NCBI RefSeq assembly: GCF_000524195.1
Contig: NW_020170470.1
Location: 1 to 64,000, forward strand
Reading direction: 5' to 3'
Origin: Echinococcus granulosus
Lineage: Eukaryota > Platyhelminthes > Cestoda > Cyclophyllidea > Taeniidae
DNA length: 64,000 nucleotides
Shown here: in pieces, positions 37,581 to 50,761 of the stretch
Layout of the letters: every line of letters starts with the position of its first letter
How positions within the stretch are numbered: the stretch's first letter is position 1
The notes under the pieces: model-generated
What the model saw: only the letters and a program-made list of their open reading frames with translations
Databases searched by the model: none
Told to the model about the DNA's origin: nothing
Translations under genes and position numbers: made by a program

Positions 37581-38868
37581 ATGGAAAAATCAGGGGCCAT
37601 GCCCTCTTGGAATATTAGTTGCACAGCTCTCCTGACGTCAGACCTTTTGTGCGTGTCTTTGCCACTTCATCGTAGTGAGTTATCTAAAACTGGAAACGTA
37701 CAATTGCCTGCAGGTGTGATCGCTCTTCGTCGATCATCATACCATTACGTATTTACGGTTCACAAAGGGTAAGCAAGATTTTCATTAGTTTTATCCATTT
37801 CATCTATCAACTGCCATTTTCTGCCTTGCATATCTTGAAATTTACACATAGAAAACTCTTGCAGCCTCAAGTGTATCTCGTAAAATACCTTAGCAAATCA
37901 GAGTGTTTTTACAATATTCTCGGGGGCTTTACTTTTTAGTGTGTGCTAAATAGGCCAAATCAATGTATAATTTTACCATTTCTATCATAATTTGCCTTAA
38001 AATTTGATGTATTTTAGCACAAAGTAATCTAAATAAGTTTATTAACTTCCTGAGGTATCGACACCAAGACATGAAGCGCTTAAAGCATTGGGAAATTGAC
38101 TGCATCCCCAAGTCATATTTGTCTGTTTGTATGATCTGCTTGGTACAGCATTTGATATTTCTCAAGATTATAGGAGCTAAAAAGACTACTTACTTAATCA
38201 GTCCCCCGTGAATCAACCGTGGGGTCATGGACGCTATTGATGGGCTACGTTCCAAATTCCTTTTTGTTGCAAAATTAACGTATATTGTGTGACAAATGAA
38301 ACTTTAATCTCAACAACACCATACCGACCTGCAATTTGCAAGCACTCCGGCAAAAGTGCAAGGAACACCGCAAAAAGGGGCATTCCCCTCTTGGTGTGTT
38401 TCGATGCAATTTATGAAAGCTACTTACACAAGTCCAGTAAAATCCTTTTCCAAGTTGGGGTCTGTTTCCCCGAGCAGGAACTTTCTCAGGCGGGGCGAGA
38501 CGTTGTGTTGGTATATTGAAGATGAAAAAGTTGGCACGACAGTTGTTTGCAGTGCTTATTTGAATTTATTGCCAAATCGCGTGTAAGGCACAGCAGAATT
38601 TGATTTGGTGTTGTCTGACGTTATTTTCGATGTAAAATACGAATTTGAGGGCATTAAAATGACATCAAAAACAACGTGGTTTGCTGTATTTCATCTGTAC
38701 ATATATCTGGCTGTTAGTTCTACGTGAAGGAGAAGATCAAGACCCACCTCCTCAACAATCAGAGCTGGACGCAGTAAATCTCCTCAGTAAGTGCTCTCTG
38801 CTCGGTGAAGCACTTTTGTGCATTAATTGGTTATAAAATGAAAACTTTTCTTCCTAGAAGGCGTATAG
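37581..38868 (+). CDS. Possible unidentified gene, exon pieces only
   Basis: There are several exon-like pieces. An ATG frame at 37581-37768 ends in a GG|GTAAGC donor. A GC-richer stretch at about 38335-38393 reads LRQKCKEHRKKGHSPL in one frame before a G|GTGTGT donor. A clean exon at 38718-38786 (CTGTTAG acceptor, CTCA|GTAAGT donor) reads LREGEDQDPPPQQSELDAVN. A terminal exon at 38858-38868 would end LLKGV and TAG. The last three join in phase; the first does not join them in phase. No family is recognised. It could be a short gene, a pseudogene, or partly coincidence. Confidence 0.25.
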
Positions 38869-41743
38869 ATTTCCATCAATGTTCTGGCACACGCCATGCC
38901 AATTAACAAATTCGTGTGTTAATTTGTACAAATGAAATATTAGACACATCCTCCAGACCAATGGAGCTATGCGATTATGTGTTTGGTCGGATTAGGTATG
39001 AAATGATTTTCCAAATTTTCAGGTTTCTATAAAGTAATCACATAAAGTGGTATTTTGTCTGCATCTTAATCACAAATAACTTTTTGAGTGCCCCCACTGA
39101 AAACGCACGCCTAAAGGCGAACGTGGAGGTAACACGAGAAAACCCCTAGATTTTTCTCGACCTTGGCACACTGACGCCAGGTCATGCGTAGATGGCAGGG
39201 AAAAGTCTCGACTAGTCTCCTTTAATCCCTTGTCTTACCCTCTCGGGTGCAAGTCTGAGGGCATTTGCGTCGTGTGTTTCCTTTCGTTTTAAGAAACGGT
39301 GCACTGAACTGACTAAACAGATAATCATCCGAAATACTCTTTAATTCTTTGCGATCAGAAAAACGTATTTTTGTGGGAAATTGAGAATCGGATCACCCAA
39401 GATTAATAAAACGTAATTATATTTTAGTAAAAGAGGTAAACTGATGCTTTCATGGTGCAGCGGAATTTACGGATAAAGGGTATGATCAACTTGAACATTG
39501 CATTTCACAATCTATAGTACTTTTGTTTGAAGATTTGATGTTTTTTCGTTGTTATTTGACATTAAGATAGTTGCAAGGAAAGCTTTTACAGCTCCTAATA
39601 CGGCCACGCGTTTTTATTAAATCGAGGTGCTTTAAAATGTCCTGGTCTCAAATTTCAACTCTAGATGAATGCAATTGCACTGAAATCCAATTAAGTAATT
39701 TTGACACCGATTTTTTATTTTCTCACTCCTGAAATGTTTGTGAACTTAAATAATCACGACGCACCGATATGTATGAATACGACTCTTATGCTATTTTAGC
39801 ATGTCTAAGAAGATCAATCCTCTTGATTGTTTGTCCACTGTATCCTCGTCACATGCTTCGCTAAATGAATTTCACAAACACTAGAACACAATTTTTGCTG
39901 TCTTATTTGTCGACAAACAATTCCCTTTTTACAGGCCAAAGGTGTAATTTTGGATGGATATTGAGGTGATGAATGGTGTACGACCGTGAAGATAGCCAGT
40001 GCACAACAATTGAATGCACAGGGCCATAGGAGAGAAGGAATTAGTTGATGTTCTTACACCTAAGTAGCTATGACAACGAAGAAGGTCAGGCCTTAGTGTT
40101 ATAGACCCATTGTACTTCGCATCAAATTTTTTAGATCCTAACCACTACGCACCAGCCCCCATTTGTAGGCCCCACTTGATGAAAAAACCACTGCTTGTCT
40201 TGCACACATAAGACACGAAATGCTGCTTTACTTCTAATCTTAATTTAATGATTAACCTTTGTGGAAACTTCAGAAACTTAATAAGCACACGTTTCTTAGA
40301 ATGGTAAGTGATTATCCGCTTCTCTAAATATAACTTATCTGCTGCGATTTCCTGGTTTCATATTAATATTCGAAACCGTACACAACCTAGTGGAACATTC
40401 ATTTTTCCGAAAAAGGCTGGTATCCACAAGGGAAAACTTTCACAATGATGTATCTTTTCTGTTTATTCAGGAACACACAAACACCTACGCAATCACACAG
40501 GCATCTGAACGTGTGTGCCACAGGGTAACCCTTACCTTCCTGTTTCACTCGCTGTACTAGTGACATTTTCTCCTACAGTAGGAGACCGTATTTACAGAAG
40601 TAAGTTTATGATGCTGCCTCAGAAATTAGTGAACGTTTACTAACAGGAAGTGGGAGGCCGCTACCATCATCATAATTACTTGTTAATGACTGCCTTGCAC
40701 TTTGATTAAGCAAGTGCCAAATACAGGATTCGTCGAATAAATTCTCTTCTAAACACAGATAGGAAGTGGTGCTTGTTTGAGTCTTCTCTTATAATCGGAG
40801 CTTTAGTGCGTTAAGACGGACTATTTTAAAGGAGGTATAAGTATATTTGCTCTCTCTGCTAACAGCTTAAATGCGATACTTGATTATCATGAAGAAAGTC
40901 AGGTGTTTCTTTCGTTTGTATGGTCTAAAGTACGTTTTTCATAGCCTAAACTCCAGGAATCAAGGCAAACTTCAGATTTTGGAGTGATGATACAGGCAAT
41001 CCGCTTACCTTCGCCTAAATATATCAGTAATTTTATTTTCTTTTGAGTTTGTAAAAGTCCAACTTTATAAATGAAGCATTGTACTTCTAGGAGGATTGAG
41101 TACTTTAATTTTGCATCTGCATCTTGAAGTCTACATCTACTAATTATGCAAGCTAATGAGGACATTTTCTGTGAACTAAACCGATGCACTTGAAAATGAT
41201 GCGTCACAAAATGTTTGGAATCGATTCGCATTCCCTTTCACAAGTATGTATTTGAAGGATTCTATGGGGTTTGTTTACTACTCGTAAATTTCCTCTTGCG
41301 AGTTAGCGGGTTGGCAGTTCTTGCGTAACGTGTTGTTGATCAGTGAAAATGACCACAGTATTCTTGACCATCCACTTCAGAATGGCTTAATTTCAACCCC
41401 GAATTGATTCAGCTTAACATCTATGCCCACAATTCATGTGTCTCTACCTTATAGGCCAGTCATATTCCCCGTTGTGTTCTAGCCAATGGCAGATGCGCAT
41501 GGATCGACAAATGGGAGTGGAGGTACACGCGCACACAGGCACATGGCAGAACGCGTACAGCTCCGCGCTTTATAGAAAGCGCCCAAATAAGCTCCCAGGA
41601 CATTCGTACAGCGTATTTACTCCTCTTCGTACGCACATACGCATGCACTAACAGCTCCAATGTATCACCATGTTCTCTTGATCTACAATAAAAACTTTCC
41701 TTGAATGTGAGGATAAGTGAAGTGCCCATCAGCTTTTTGTCAC
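38869..41743. other. No supported gene; upstream region of the protocadherin
   Basis: Nothing recognisable apart from short open frames, the longest being a minus-strand one of 110 codons at 40899-41231 with no domain. The protocadherin promoter and 5' UTR should lie in the last part. A less AT-rich patch occurs at 39080-39260. Confidence 0.35.
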
Positions 41744-44700
41744 ATGATGCTGACTTTAACTCTGCGGATAATTCTTCTTTTCCCACTTATATGTACCCAG
41801 AGGATTCATAAAGATGGCCAGGGAATTTTCGTTTATGATAAAATAGAGCTCCGGATATATGAGAACGCCACCGTTGGGAGTGTTGTGCTTCCTGATCTTC
41901 GTGAGTATTTACAAATCTCTCCTGATCGTCAGGTTCGGCTAGGGCCAGGTGCATTTAGCTTCTTCTTTTCTCTCACCGAAAACCACTCATTGCTTGTGCA
42001 GAGCAGTCTGGACTTGGAGTCTGGGAAATTGTGCCGAGCCGAGGAGTCCTGTTGTCGCTCTGAGGATGTGGCCAAGGAAGACAACTACCTACCCTACAGC
42101 CACTTTGCCCCATCTTGCAAACTAAGAGCTGTCGTACTGGCAAACAACGGAGAATCGACACCTCTTAAACCAATTGGGTGGATAGTGGCAGCTATCCAGG
42201 ACCTGAATGATCACGCGCCCGAGTTCGTACTCCCAAAAAGTGAAGCTAATTCTGTAGTTCAGCGCATTCATATATCATTTATTGAAGGTTTTAAAGGTGT
42301 TGGTGAAAAGTTTCAGTTGCCAACGGCCAAGGATAAAGATTTCCTTCCAGAAAACTCAATGGTAACTTACTCAATAGCCATGAAGAAATCCGACTTGGTT
42401 GATTTTTTGGACTCCGCACGAAACGAGATACCAGCGTCCAGTGGTTCCCCAGCATGGGTGGGGGTGGGTCCCTTTCGACTTATGTACAAGCCCAAAGAGG
42501 ACTGCCTGACCCTTGAGGTGGCCAAAGAGCTCGATCGAGAATCCCAATCTGAGTACGAACTGGCCCTCGAAGCAGAAGACGGTGAAGGACAGAAAGCCAT
42601 CTTAATTATCCAAGTTCATGTCCTTGATGTTAATGAGTACGAACCAAGGTTTGTTGATGTAAGGCCAATTGGTTCAACCAAGATCTCCAAGACATTGGAT
42701 TACAATAGACGTGTAGTCAAAATTTACGAAAATGCTACAGTTCACTTGCCCTTTATTCAGGTCATTGCTGAAGACAAGGATGCTCCACCAGCCAATCAAA
42801 TTGCATATAAATTCTCACCCAGCTTTCAACTGAGTGAGGCTGCTTCGGTGTTTTCGATTGACTCGAATACTGGGAAAATTAGTCTGGAAAGGCCTCTTGA
42901 CTTTGAGGAAACCAAACGTTACGTGGTAACTGTTCAGGCAACAGATGCAAACTGCCCTATATCTAATTCCGGAGATAAGAAGGTACTACCTCAGTCATTG
43001 CAAAAGGTCACCGAAGCTATCACCAGCAGTATTACAAAGGAACCCAAGACTGCAACAATGACACTTGAGATAGTAGTTAATGATTGCAATGACCATGCAC
43101 CGGAAATAAAACTGCAAGGCGCTGTCAGTAATGCTGCAGATTCTGTGAGGGCGGGTGTGGATGAATTGACTGTAATGGAGAATGCACCACCAGGAACCTC
43201 TCTGGTCTTCTTCAGTGCTACTGATCGCGATCAGGGAGATGCTGGTGTCCCTCAATGTCATTTGCTCAATTGGACCGAAAAGTTTCGGATCTACAATTTC
43301 CCCGACTTTTTTAGTTTGGAAACAACAAAGGAACTAGATCGTGAAATTCAACCCCAATATCTCTTAACAATTGAGTGCTACGATAATGGCAATCCCCGTC
43401 AATACAGTCAGAAACAACTTAGAGTCTCGCTTTTGGACGTAAATGATGAGGCACCATCTTTTCAACATCCATTCTATTCTTTTCATTTATTGGAAAACAG
43501 TCCTCCTAGGACAAAGCTTATTCCCGTCAGTGATGGCCACACTAATCCAGTTGTTGCATTTGACAAAGATATAAATTCAACACTCACCTACCACCTAGAA
43601 CCAATTACAACCGTTGATTCGGATCAAAGAAACATGTTCGATTATCAGTTATTTGATGTAGACGCTGATTCAGGAACACTCATTACAAAGGGCAAATTGG
43701 ATAGAGAACAAAAGGCCAATCACAAGTTTAATCTCTGTGCTGATGACGGGATATATAAGGCGTGCACAAGCATAGTCGTCCATCTTGACGATGTGAATGA
43801 TAATCCCCCCTTATTCGAGAGAGAAACATACATAATCCGGATTGTTGAAAACACACAGTTCTACGAACCGCTTATTACTTTTCATGTAACGGACGTAGAT
43901 ACTGGGAATCAAGGCTTCTCTATGGCAATTGAGGCACCACAACTTACAAGCAACGCATCAGATATAGAGAATATTACAGATACTTTATACCACTTCTCTA
44001 TTCGTGATAATAAGCTGTTTTTACGACAACCTGTCGATAGAGAAGCAAAATCTCACTACCACTTCTTTGTTCGAGTTACAGATTTGCAAAATTCGGGCTC
44101 AGACCGTGATCAAGAAGGTCTTTCGAGCACAGCAGAGGTTTTTATTGAAGTTTGTGACACTAATGACAATGCTCCAATTTTTGTATTCCCGAATGCCAGT
44201 GCTGCCAATGAAGGTGGGAATCAGCTGAATGTCTCCTGTCGTGAAACTATGGGCAGTTCCGTCGGTCGCATTGTAGCTATTGATTTAGATCTTGAACAAA
44301 ATGGCACTGTTGTATACTCTGTTATCCAAGGTCCAGTCTCAAATGAACTCTTTTATCTTGATAAACAGTCCGGTGAGCTCTTTGTCAATTCAGGAAGGCT
44401 CAGTGAGAACTGCGACTCAGTTTTCCTTCTGGTCATTTCTGCTGATGATATGGGACCGCCAAGTAGTAAAATGGGTCGCCCCATTCCAGTTGAGCGGTTA
44501 CTTGTAAGACTTCAAGACCAGCCCACCCTTGCTGAATACATGTCTCTGAACTCCCAACAACCAACCAATACGAGAGGGCGCAATGATTCCAGGGGTGACA
44601 AAAAGTACTTTGGCTTACCCGCTAAAACAGTGCTGAGTGTCGTGCTCGGAGGATGTATTGTCTTCCTTACTGGACTCTTTTTAGCATGGCTGATTCTGAC

Positions 44701-47700
44701 TCTTATCAGTAGGTCTAAACGCAGACGACGAGAAAGAAGAGAGGAAACCCCATGTCAGGCGGTGGCCTCACAGTGCTGTGAGGCAAGCACATTCCTATCA
44801 GGCGGTAAACACGAAATATTTGTCCACCCGGCAGGCATTTTTCCCCATGGATTGGGTCTCAATGGAAACAGACAATTTTTACAGTGCACTCTGGGCGAGA
44901 AAGATGAAGGCGTGGGACTCAGAGGTGCGTTTTTTCATTAAACTACCTCCCTTTACCTATCTCTTCCATTATTCTTGAAAATGAGATTGAAGAAACCAAC
45001 ATCGCACACGCATTGTTTTAAACGAAGCAAGGGGAAAATCCTTAATTTTGGCAGTCTACAAGGCTTACGTATAAATCCTTCATGCCTTCGAGATTTCTCT
45101 TGTATTAGCCAAAAATACTATGCTCGAATCATAGTGAATTTGCAAAATGCACAATTTAGTGTACGCAGACCATTTTTGTACATGCAACTTCAACCTGGCC
45201 ATTGGACACAATTTGAACTGCAAATGGACCAGCACAAGGGGTATTTTTGTCATATCAAACTAGCTACATACATATCTCCTTAGTATCTTCCCATTCTTCT
45301 GGTTATCCATTACATATGCCGATTTGAACTGCAATGTAGGAAACTTAATGCTGCCAACCTTCATTAATACATTATTTCATCACAGACTAAGATACATTTC
45401 CAATTTTCTATCAACAGATTAGTTCTTCCTTAAGGTTGATGGGTTTCGCGGGTGGTACTCAACAAGGTCTTCCATTATAGCCTTTCGAATTCCACTTTCA
45501 CTACCTAAATGCAGTTTTTATTTTAAGAAGAATGCCCTTTTTTAAAATGCCCGAAATTCAACGAATAAAGGTTATAAGTAATGCGAATATGGAAGCGAAA
45601 CAGTTCTGTCGACTGCAAACGTTAACACAAACCCCTCCCTCCCCCTATTTGCCTTCTGTGATACCTGAGCATGTGTTTTATAAATATTTGACAACTAAAT
45701 TTCATTGATATTTAATCGCGTTCTAGTACCACTTTTACAGGATATAGACTGAACTACTTGACTAAATCCAAAATACATTACATAACTATTGTGAAAAAAA
45801 TATCTTTGTAGTTAGTGGTCGACATTGTCTTGCATTTACAAATGCCAACCGGGCAGTATGTCTACATGGTTTAACGATTAACTCACTTTTCCAAACAGCT
45901 TATATTATATTTTTAAGACTAGCTCGTGTATTAAGTGCTGGTGTCGAACTCGGAGGTTAATCATTTTAAAATTTGTTTGGTTTTAAACTGACTAGCCAAA
46001 AAAATTTTGCTGGATTGTAACAATACTTGTCTCGTGTAAATACGAATTTCTCTCATAACTTCCTACACGCGACGAATGAGCCAAGCGTATTTGATGATGA
46101 GGAAAAGGCGATGATCTACTCAATTTCGGGCTCGTCGTTCCCTTGGTTTCTTCTAGGAGAGCTTTGTAGAAGTATATTTCTTTTCATTGTTCATCTCTAG
46201 TGACGCAATCCTTTATAGAGTTCAGGTATGTGGCAATTCCACCCACAGCTAATCGAGTCACTGGTGTCATTTTTAAAATGTTAGCATGGTTTAGGGTATA
46301 GTGCTATAAATTTTCTGTAGATGGTGTAGATGCAATTTCTGTTTCATTGGTTGCATTTTCGACTACATGCCTAGTGCGCGATTATAAATTGTCGACAGCC
46401 TAAGATGCAGCATAGTAAATCATAAATCAGGTGAAAGTGAGTTTAGTATATATAAGCCTTCTCATTTGGTAGTTTATTTAAATAGAATATCATTTCTAAC
46501 TTCTTTAATTCATTTGTAAGTAAATATAAATGGAACTGACAAATAGTAGGGGAACAATATCAACTATTTCCTCCAAGATCTGGGTCGTGTCCACAATAAA
46601 AAATTTGAGCATAAAATCAAACCCCAATGGAATTTTTAAACAAAACTCGAAATGCCCTTATTGAAACCCACTTTTTCTAAATTCCACTGACCTCGCATGT
46701 GACCTAATTCGCGTTTGTTTTGATATTCATACGTAACTAGTAAAACTACCACTTTTCTTAAGCTTACTTGTGGAGTCGTGCGCGGTCGATGCGACCCCTA
46801 CCTTCAAAGTTGTGTCCCCCAGCCTTCAACACCACTGCCAAAGTAAAAACCGTGTGTGGAACCATTCCCCTCTCTCGCTTTCCATTTTGGGCCATGGTCA
46901 CCCATATTTCATTGCTCTCTTGATGGTTACTGCATGCCTTAGGTCAATTGCCATTACTGAAGGCGGGTCCTTAAACAAATAAACACCATATGAATAAAAC
47001 CCATTGTGTGATGAGCTTATGGTCATCCTCAATGTCTGGCTTCAAATCCCAAATAGTTTTTGAATCCGGTGGTGCGGCAATCGGGTTGTTAATGAGAAGA
47101 AGAGTTTCTTCAGCTAAGACCGAAGCATAATTAACTGCCTTGAAGCAGCGACAGGAGCGCATATGTAGAAAAAGTCACTTGGGCAGGTTTGTGAAAGAAT
47201 ATTTTTTGCTTTTTATCAAAAAATGGGACAGGTTTTTAGTGAGTACTGATAACATACGTTTTTGCCAAAAATGACTAAATTTACAATCAGACGAATTTCA
47301 GTATCGGTTGTCAATTAATCGCTTACACATTAAAGTACATTGAAGGAATTTTTCAGTCCTCAAACAAAATATCTAGTTCAAAAAAGCATTAGGTTTCCTA
47401 CACCAGATCACATTATAACTTGATACCTTTTTTCTTTATTTACTAGCAGTAGGTTATTTATTCCTGTAAACCAAACAAGTACTTTACAAACTCACTAAAT
47501 GTGAATTAAAGAAAATGTTAACCAAGACTTTCACCCCTGTGTTTGTAAAATTATGCTTGCTAAATCCATTTACGATGTTCATTCTTAGTACACCATCCCG
47601 CTGCATAGTAAAGGCATCAATACGCCTGAATCAGACAAATCATTAATCAAGAGATCACACATATTCATTTGATGCAGAATTGGACGCAGATGGGTCGGTG

Positions 47701-50700
47701 TCTTCTGGAGCCAGTCCTTACGGTCAAGGCCTCAATGTTAACACAAATCAGTCTTTGAATACTGGTGGATTTATTTCCCACACCTCAACTACCACTATGG
47801 GTAGTCATATAAGTCGGTCATCGCCCATGAATTACAAGACAGCAGTGACACGAAGTGCGGTTGAGGTACATTTGCCTTAAGTTTCTGTGTTGTTCTGCAA
47901 TTTTATGCTAAGCTACTTAATTTAGAAAGTGTCAAAGCTGCTACCAAGTGATTGGTTTAATAGACCTCAAGAAAGCATTATCGGATTTAAGGCAGCAAAT
48001 GCCCAGTTTTATATCCTTCACAAAATTTAAACTCTGGGCAATTCAAAATTGTGCTAATTCAAAATACTATTGCTGAATAAATTTCATGGCGTGAAAGCAC
48101 GTTGATAAATATGTTGCTGTTGAATACTGAGTGAAAAAAATCACATAAAGATAAGAAGTAGCTAAGAGGTGGAATTCTTGTAAATGGCGTGCTCCACATA
48201 CTCAAATATGTAAACTGGGGACTGGAGCATATCAGCTAAACCATCAAATTTGATTTCTGTTATTTTCCAGGTAAATGCAACGCTTTATTAGATTTGTTCA
48301 CTAATTCCTACCTTAAGAGTTAACATTAACCCAAAGTGATCATTATGTCAATATGAAATCCACAATACGCTATTACCCATGTCATGTCCAACCCACGGTA
48401 ACCCTATTGCATTAAGACCTAAAAGTAGTAATTGTGAATCCGCCTTTATAACGTGGATCCTAGTTTCTTTTACAATTGCAAATGTGCTTTTATAGCAGGC
48501 AGGGTGGAATAAGGTGACGATAGTCAATACCCCGGGAACAAATGCGACAGCGAAATTATCTGAGGAGAAAAGCAACTTCGTAGTAGTGCCTGGTGATGCT
48601 GTTCACGTCCCGGCTTCAGGTGGGTTGATTATTTTTCCCTTTTAAGTCTCATGTAAGGGGAGTGACTTTACCATGGCCAAAATGAATAAAATAGTCTTAT
48701 AAATGCCACCAATTAAATTCGACCAAAAATCAATATCGGTAAATACCCAAAGTTGTCACTCGTCAATCTCACGAGCCATTCTAAATTTACGTTATCATGT
48801 ACCTAGTGAGCTTCTGTCATCCCACCGAATTTCTTCGTAAATCGCCCAACATATTCGTTATACTATGTAAATCTGCCGTTTGGACTTTGTCCGCTTTTTC
48901 AACATTCGTAATACCAATACAAATCTTTTGCATTTCACTCCAATTCTTAAAGCTTGATCACCTGAATAAATGTTTGTGTTTTGATTTTTGCAAATACATG
49001 CTAAAAGCACTGGGTACCAGACTTGAGCATGACCAATATCAGTTTTATTTTGCACATTTATCCACACCAAAATTGCTTGGAGATTGCTTTTCTCAGCTTT
49101 GATTGCCCCTGAAATTATGCCGTGACCCCTAGCCATCAGAGGAAAATCGTGAAAATTGAATGACTGAAAATAAAATTCCGCAAAACATCGGAAGGTTTGA
49201 TGGGAATTCACACAGCTGCACACACGCGAGAAAATTTATTTTAAGTTGATTGAGTGGAATCGTTTCAAGCTTAGCGCTTCCCACTCTTTCAGCGCATTAT
49301 GCGGTCTTTGAAATGGCTTTCGGGTCTCGCGCCATACATTAAAACTTCTTGGTAAATCGGTTATCCGCCATCTTTTCGATTTGCTTTTTGAAACAAAATG
49401 TCTATTTTTATAAGGCATTTTACTTCCCCCAAATTTTGCATGAATGGAAATTTCCTGTTTTTTTTCCTTGGCACATCTACGATCACTGAGTGCAATTTAT
49501 CTCCATCAGTGCTCGCTGGTTGCACGCTAAACTGCTACTAAATAATGCATACAATGTAGATATTAAAAGGGGTCGTTAGAAGCAAAGTATTCATTTTTAT
49601 GAAATTCTGAGCCATCTGAGGCATTTAATATCCGTTGCCGCCCTTATTTTGCGTAAAAACATAATGTGCTTTTTCTGTGCTTGGTCAATGAACATTGCTT
49701 GTCACCCGGCTCAGCTTGTGTATTTTTCCCAAAACCCGCTTATCTCCAAAGCCCTCTTTTTGAGGAAGATAGAAATCGAAAGTAGCTTGGTAAAATATAA
49801 ACGTCCATAAATGGAAATTTGATTGAGCTGTTACTTATTATTTTACAACACATAAACATTTATACTTTAAAAACACGTCCATAAAAAATAGTATTAGCCC
49901 CATTGGCATCGCAGGCTTATTGTTCCGATATAAATCCATGGTCTCATGAATGTAATATACCACAAAATGTAGTGTAACGCACAAATAAAAAAAGAGTTTA
50001 TTATTTCAGCTTGTAGTGGTGGCTCCACACGTTATCTCCTGTTTCCGGCACTTTCGACGCCCTCAACAGCGATGATCAGCGTGGCAAGCACGTCACACAC
50101 CGACACCGCGGCTCACTCTCTCCTAAGACCCAATCTAAACATGAGTGCCGATTCATCATTCGATCCTCGACGTAGGTCCCAATGCGTCTGTGAGGAGGAT
50201 AAAGAAAAGCCCTACCAAAATAGTGCAGTTAACATTTCTTTTCATCCATTTCTTACCCCTCCACTCAAACGCAAGTCTTTGAAGCCAAGAGAAACCGATG
50301 AAGTTTTGGAAAATGTACACTTCATGTTTGCCGATAATCAGTACACACCTCTTGCCGAAGCATCTACATCTTCCCAGGTGCCATGTGAAAATCAGTATCT
50401 AATTATCACGAGCAGAGGAACTGAAATAGCTCCAGTGTATAATACAATTGGTAGGACAGTGCCTCGTGGTTCCTCCCTCCCAAGTAGCCTACCTGGATGT
50501 TCGTGGTCGCTAGAGAGGGTGAGTAGTGGGAAGCAGGCGGTGCTCAACCACATCGATGAAATCAGCGGTGTGTTATTGGCTCCCAGTGTGTCTTCGCCCT
50601 CTCACTCACCAAATTCAGCGCTGAACAACAGCGTGCGGTTCGCCTTGCATCCCAAATCCATACACCGATTCGAGGATGTCAATCCTCCCGTTGCTCCAGC

Positions 50701-50761
50701 AACAGCCCACCTCCGAGCAGACTATATATCGCTTGAAGACCTTTTTAGTTCCTGTGTGTAA
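41744..50761 (+). CDS. Protocadherin (seven cadherin repeats, one membrane segment)
   Basis: Calcium-dependent homophilic adhesion receptor. Exons: 41744-44924, 47678-47865, 48499-48619 and 50010-50761 (4242 nt, 1413 aa); phases agree at all three junctions. ATG-ATG at 41744 starts a signal peptide (LTLTLRIILLFPLI). The ectodomain has cadherin linkers DLNDHAPEF, DVNEYEPRF, DCNDHAPEI, DVNDEAPSF, DVNDNPPLF and DTNDNAPIF at roughly residues 150, 300, 445, 565, 680 and 800. A seventh repeat has no linker. A membrane helix (VVLGGCIVFLTGLFLAWLIL, about residue 965) is followed by the stop-transfer RSKRRRRERRE. The cytoplasmic tail of about 425 residues is Ser/Pro-rich and ends SSCV. The whole ectodomain in one exon is typical of protocadherins. 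The tail resembles no vertebrate family I can name. Confidence 0.93.
44925..47677 (+). other. First intron of the protocadherin gene
   Basis: 2753 bp, from AGAG|GTGCGT to GATGCAG. It is AT-rich. The only feature of note is the CCT-like minus-strand fragment at 46971-47162, listed separately. Confidence 0.7.
46971..47162 (-). pseudogene. Possible fragment of a CCT (TCP-1) chaperonin C-terminus
   Basis: A 63-codon minus-strand frame inside the first protocadherin intron contains FKAVNYASVLAEETLLLINN followed by PIAAPPDSK and DIEDDHK. The pattern resembles the C-terminal helix of CCT subunits alpha or theta (A-x-x-A...T-L-L/R-x-D-x-I-x-x-P, then an acidic tail). Similarity is weak, no upstream CCT sequence is visible, and the tail runs on into hydrophobic residues. 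If real, it is a decayed nested copy; it may equally be a chance open frame. Confidence 0.2.

Noticed and set aside
40899..41231. 110-codon minus-strand ORF
   Set aside because: No recognisable motif, no splice partners, and it starts without strong context; likely chance.
41717..41743. Upstream extension of the protocadherin frame
   Set aside because: It begins with GTG; the tandem ATG at 41744 gives a normal signal peptide, so it is the better start.
42367..43261. Minus-strand ORFs inside the protocadherin exon
   Set aside because: Antisense shadows of a strongly supported coding exon.
46770..46982. 70-codon + ORF in the protocadherin intron
   Set aside because: Does not join protocadherin exons in phase; the known exons already join in phase without it.
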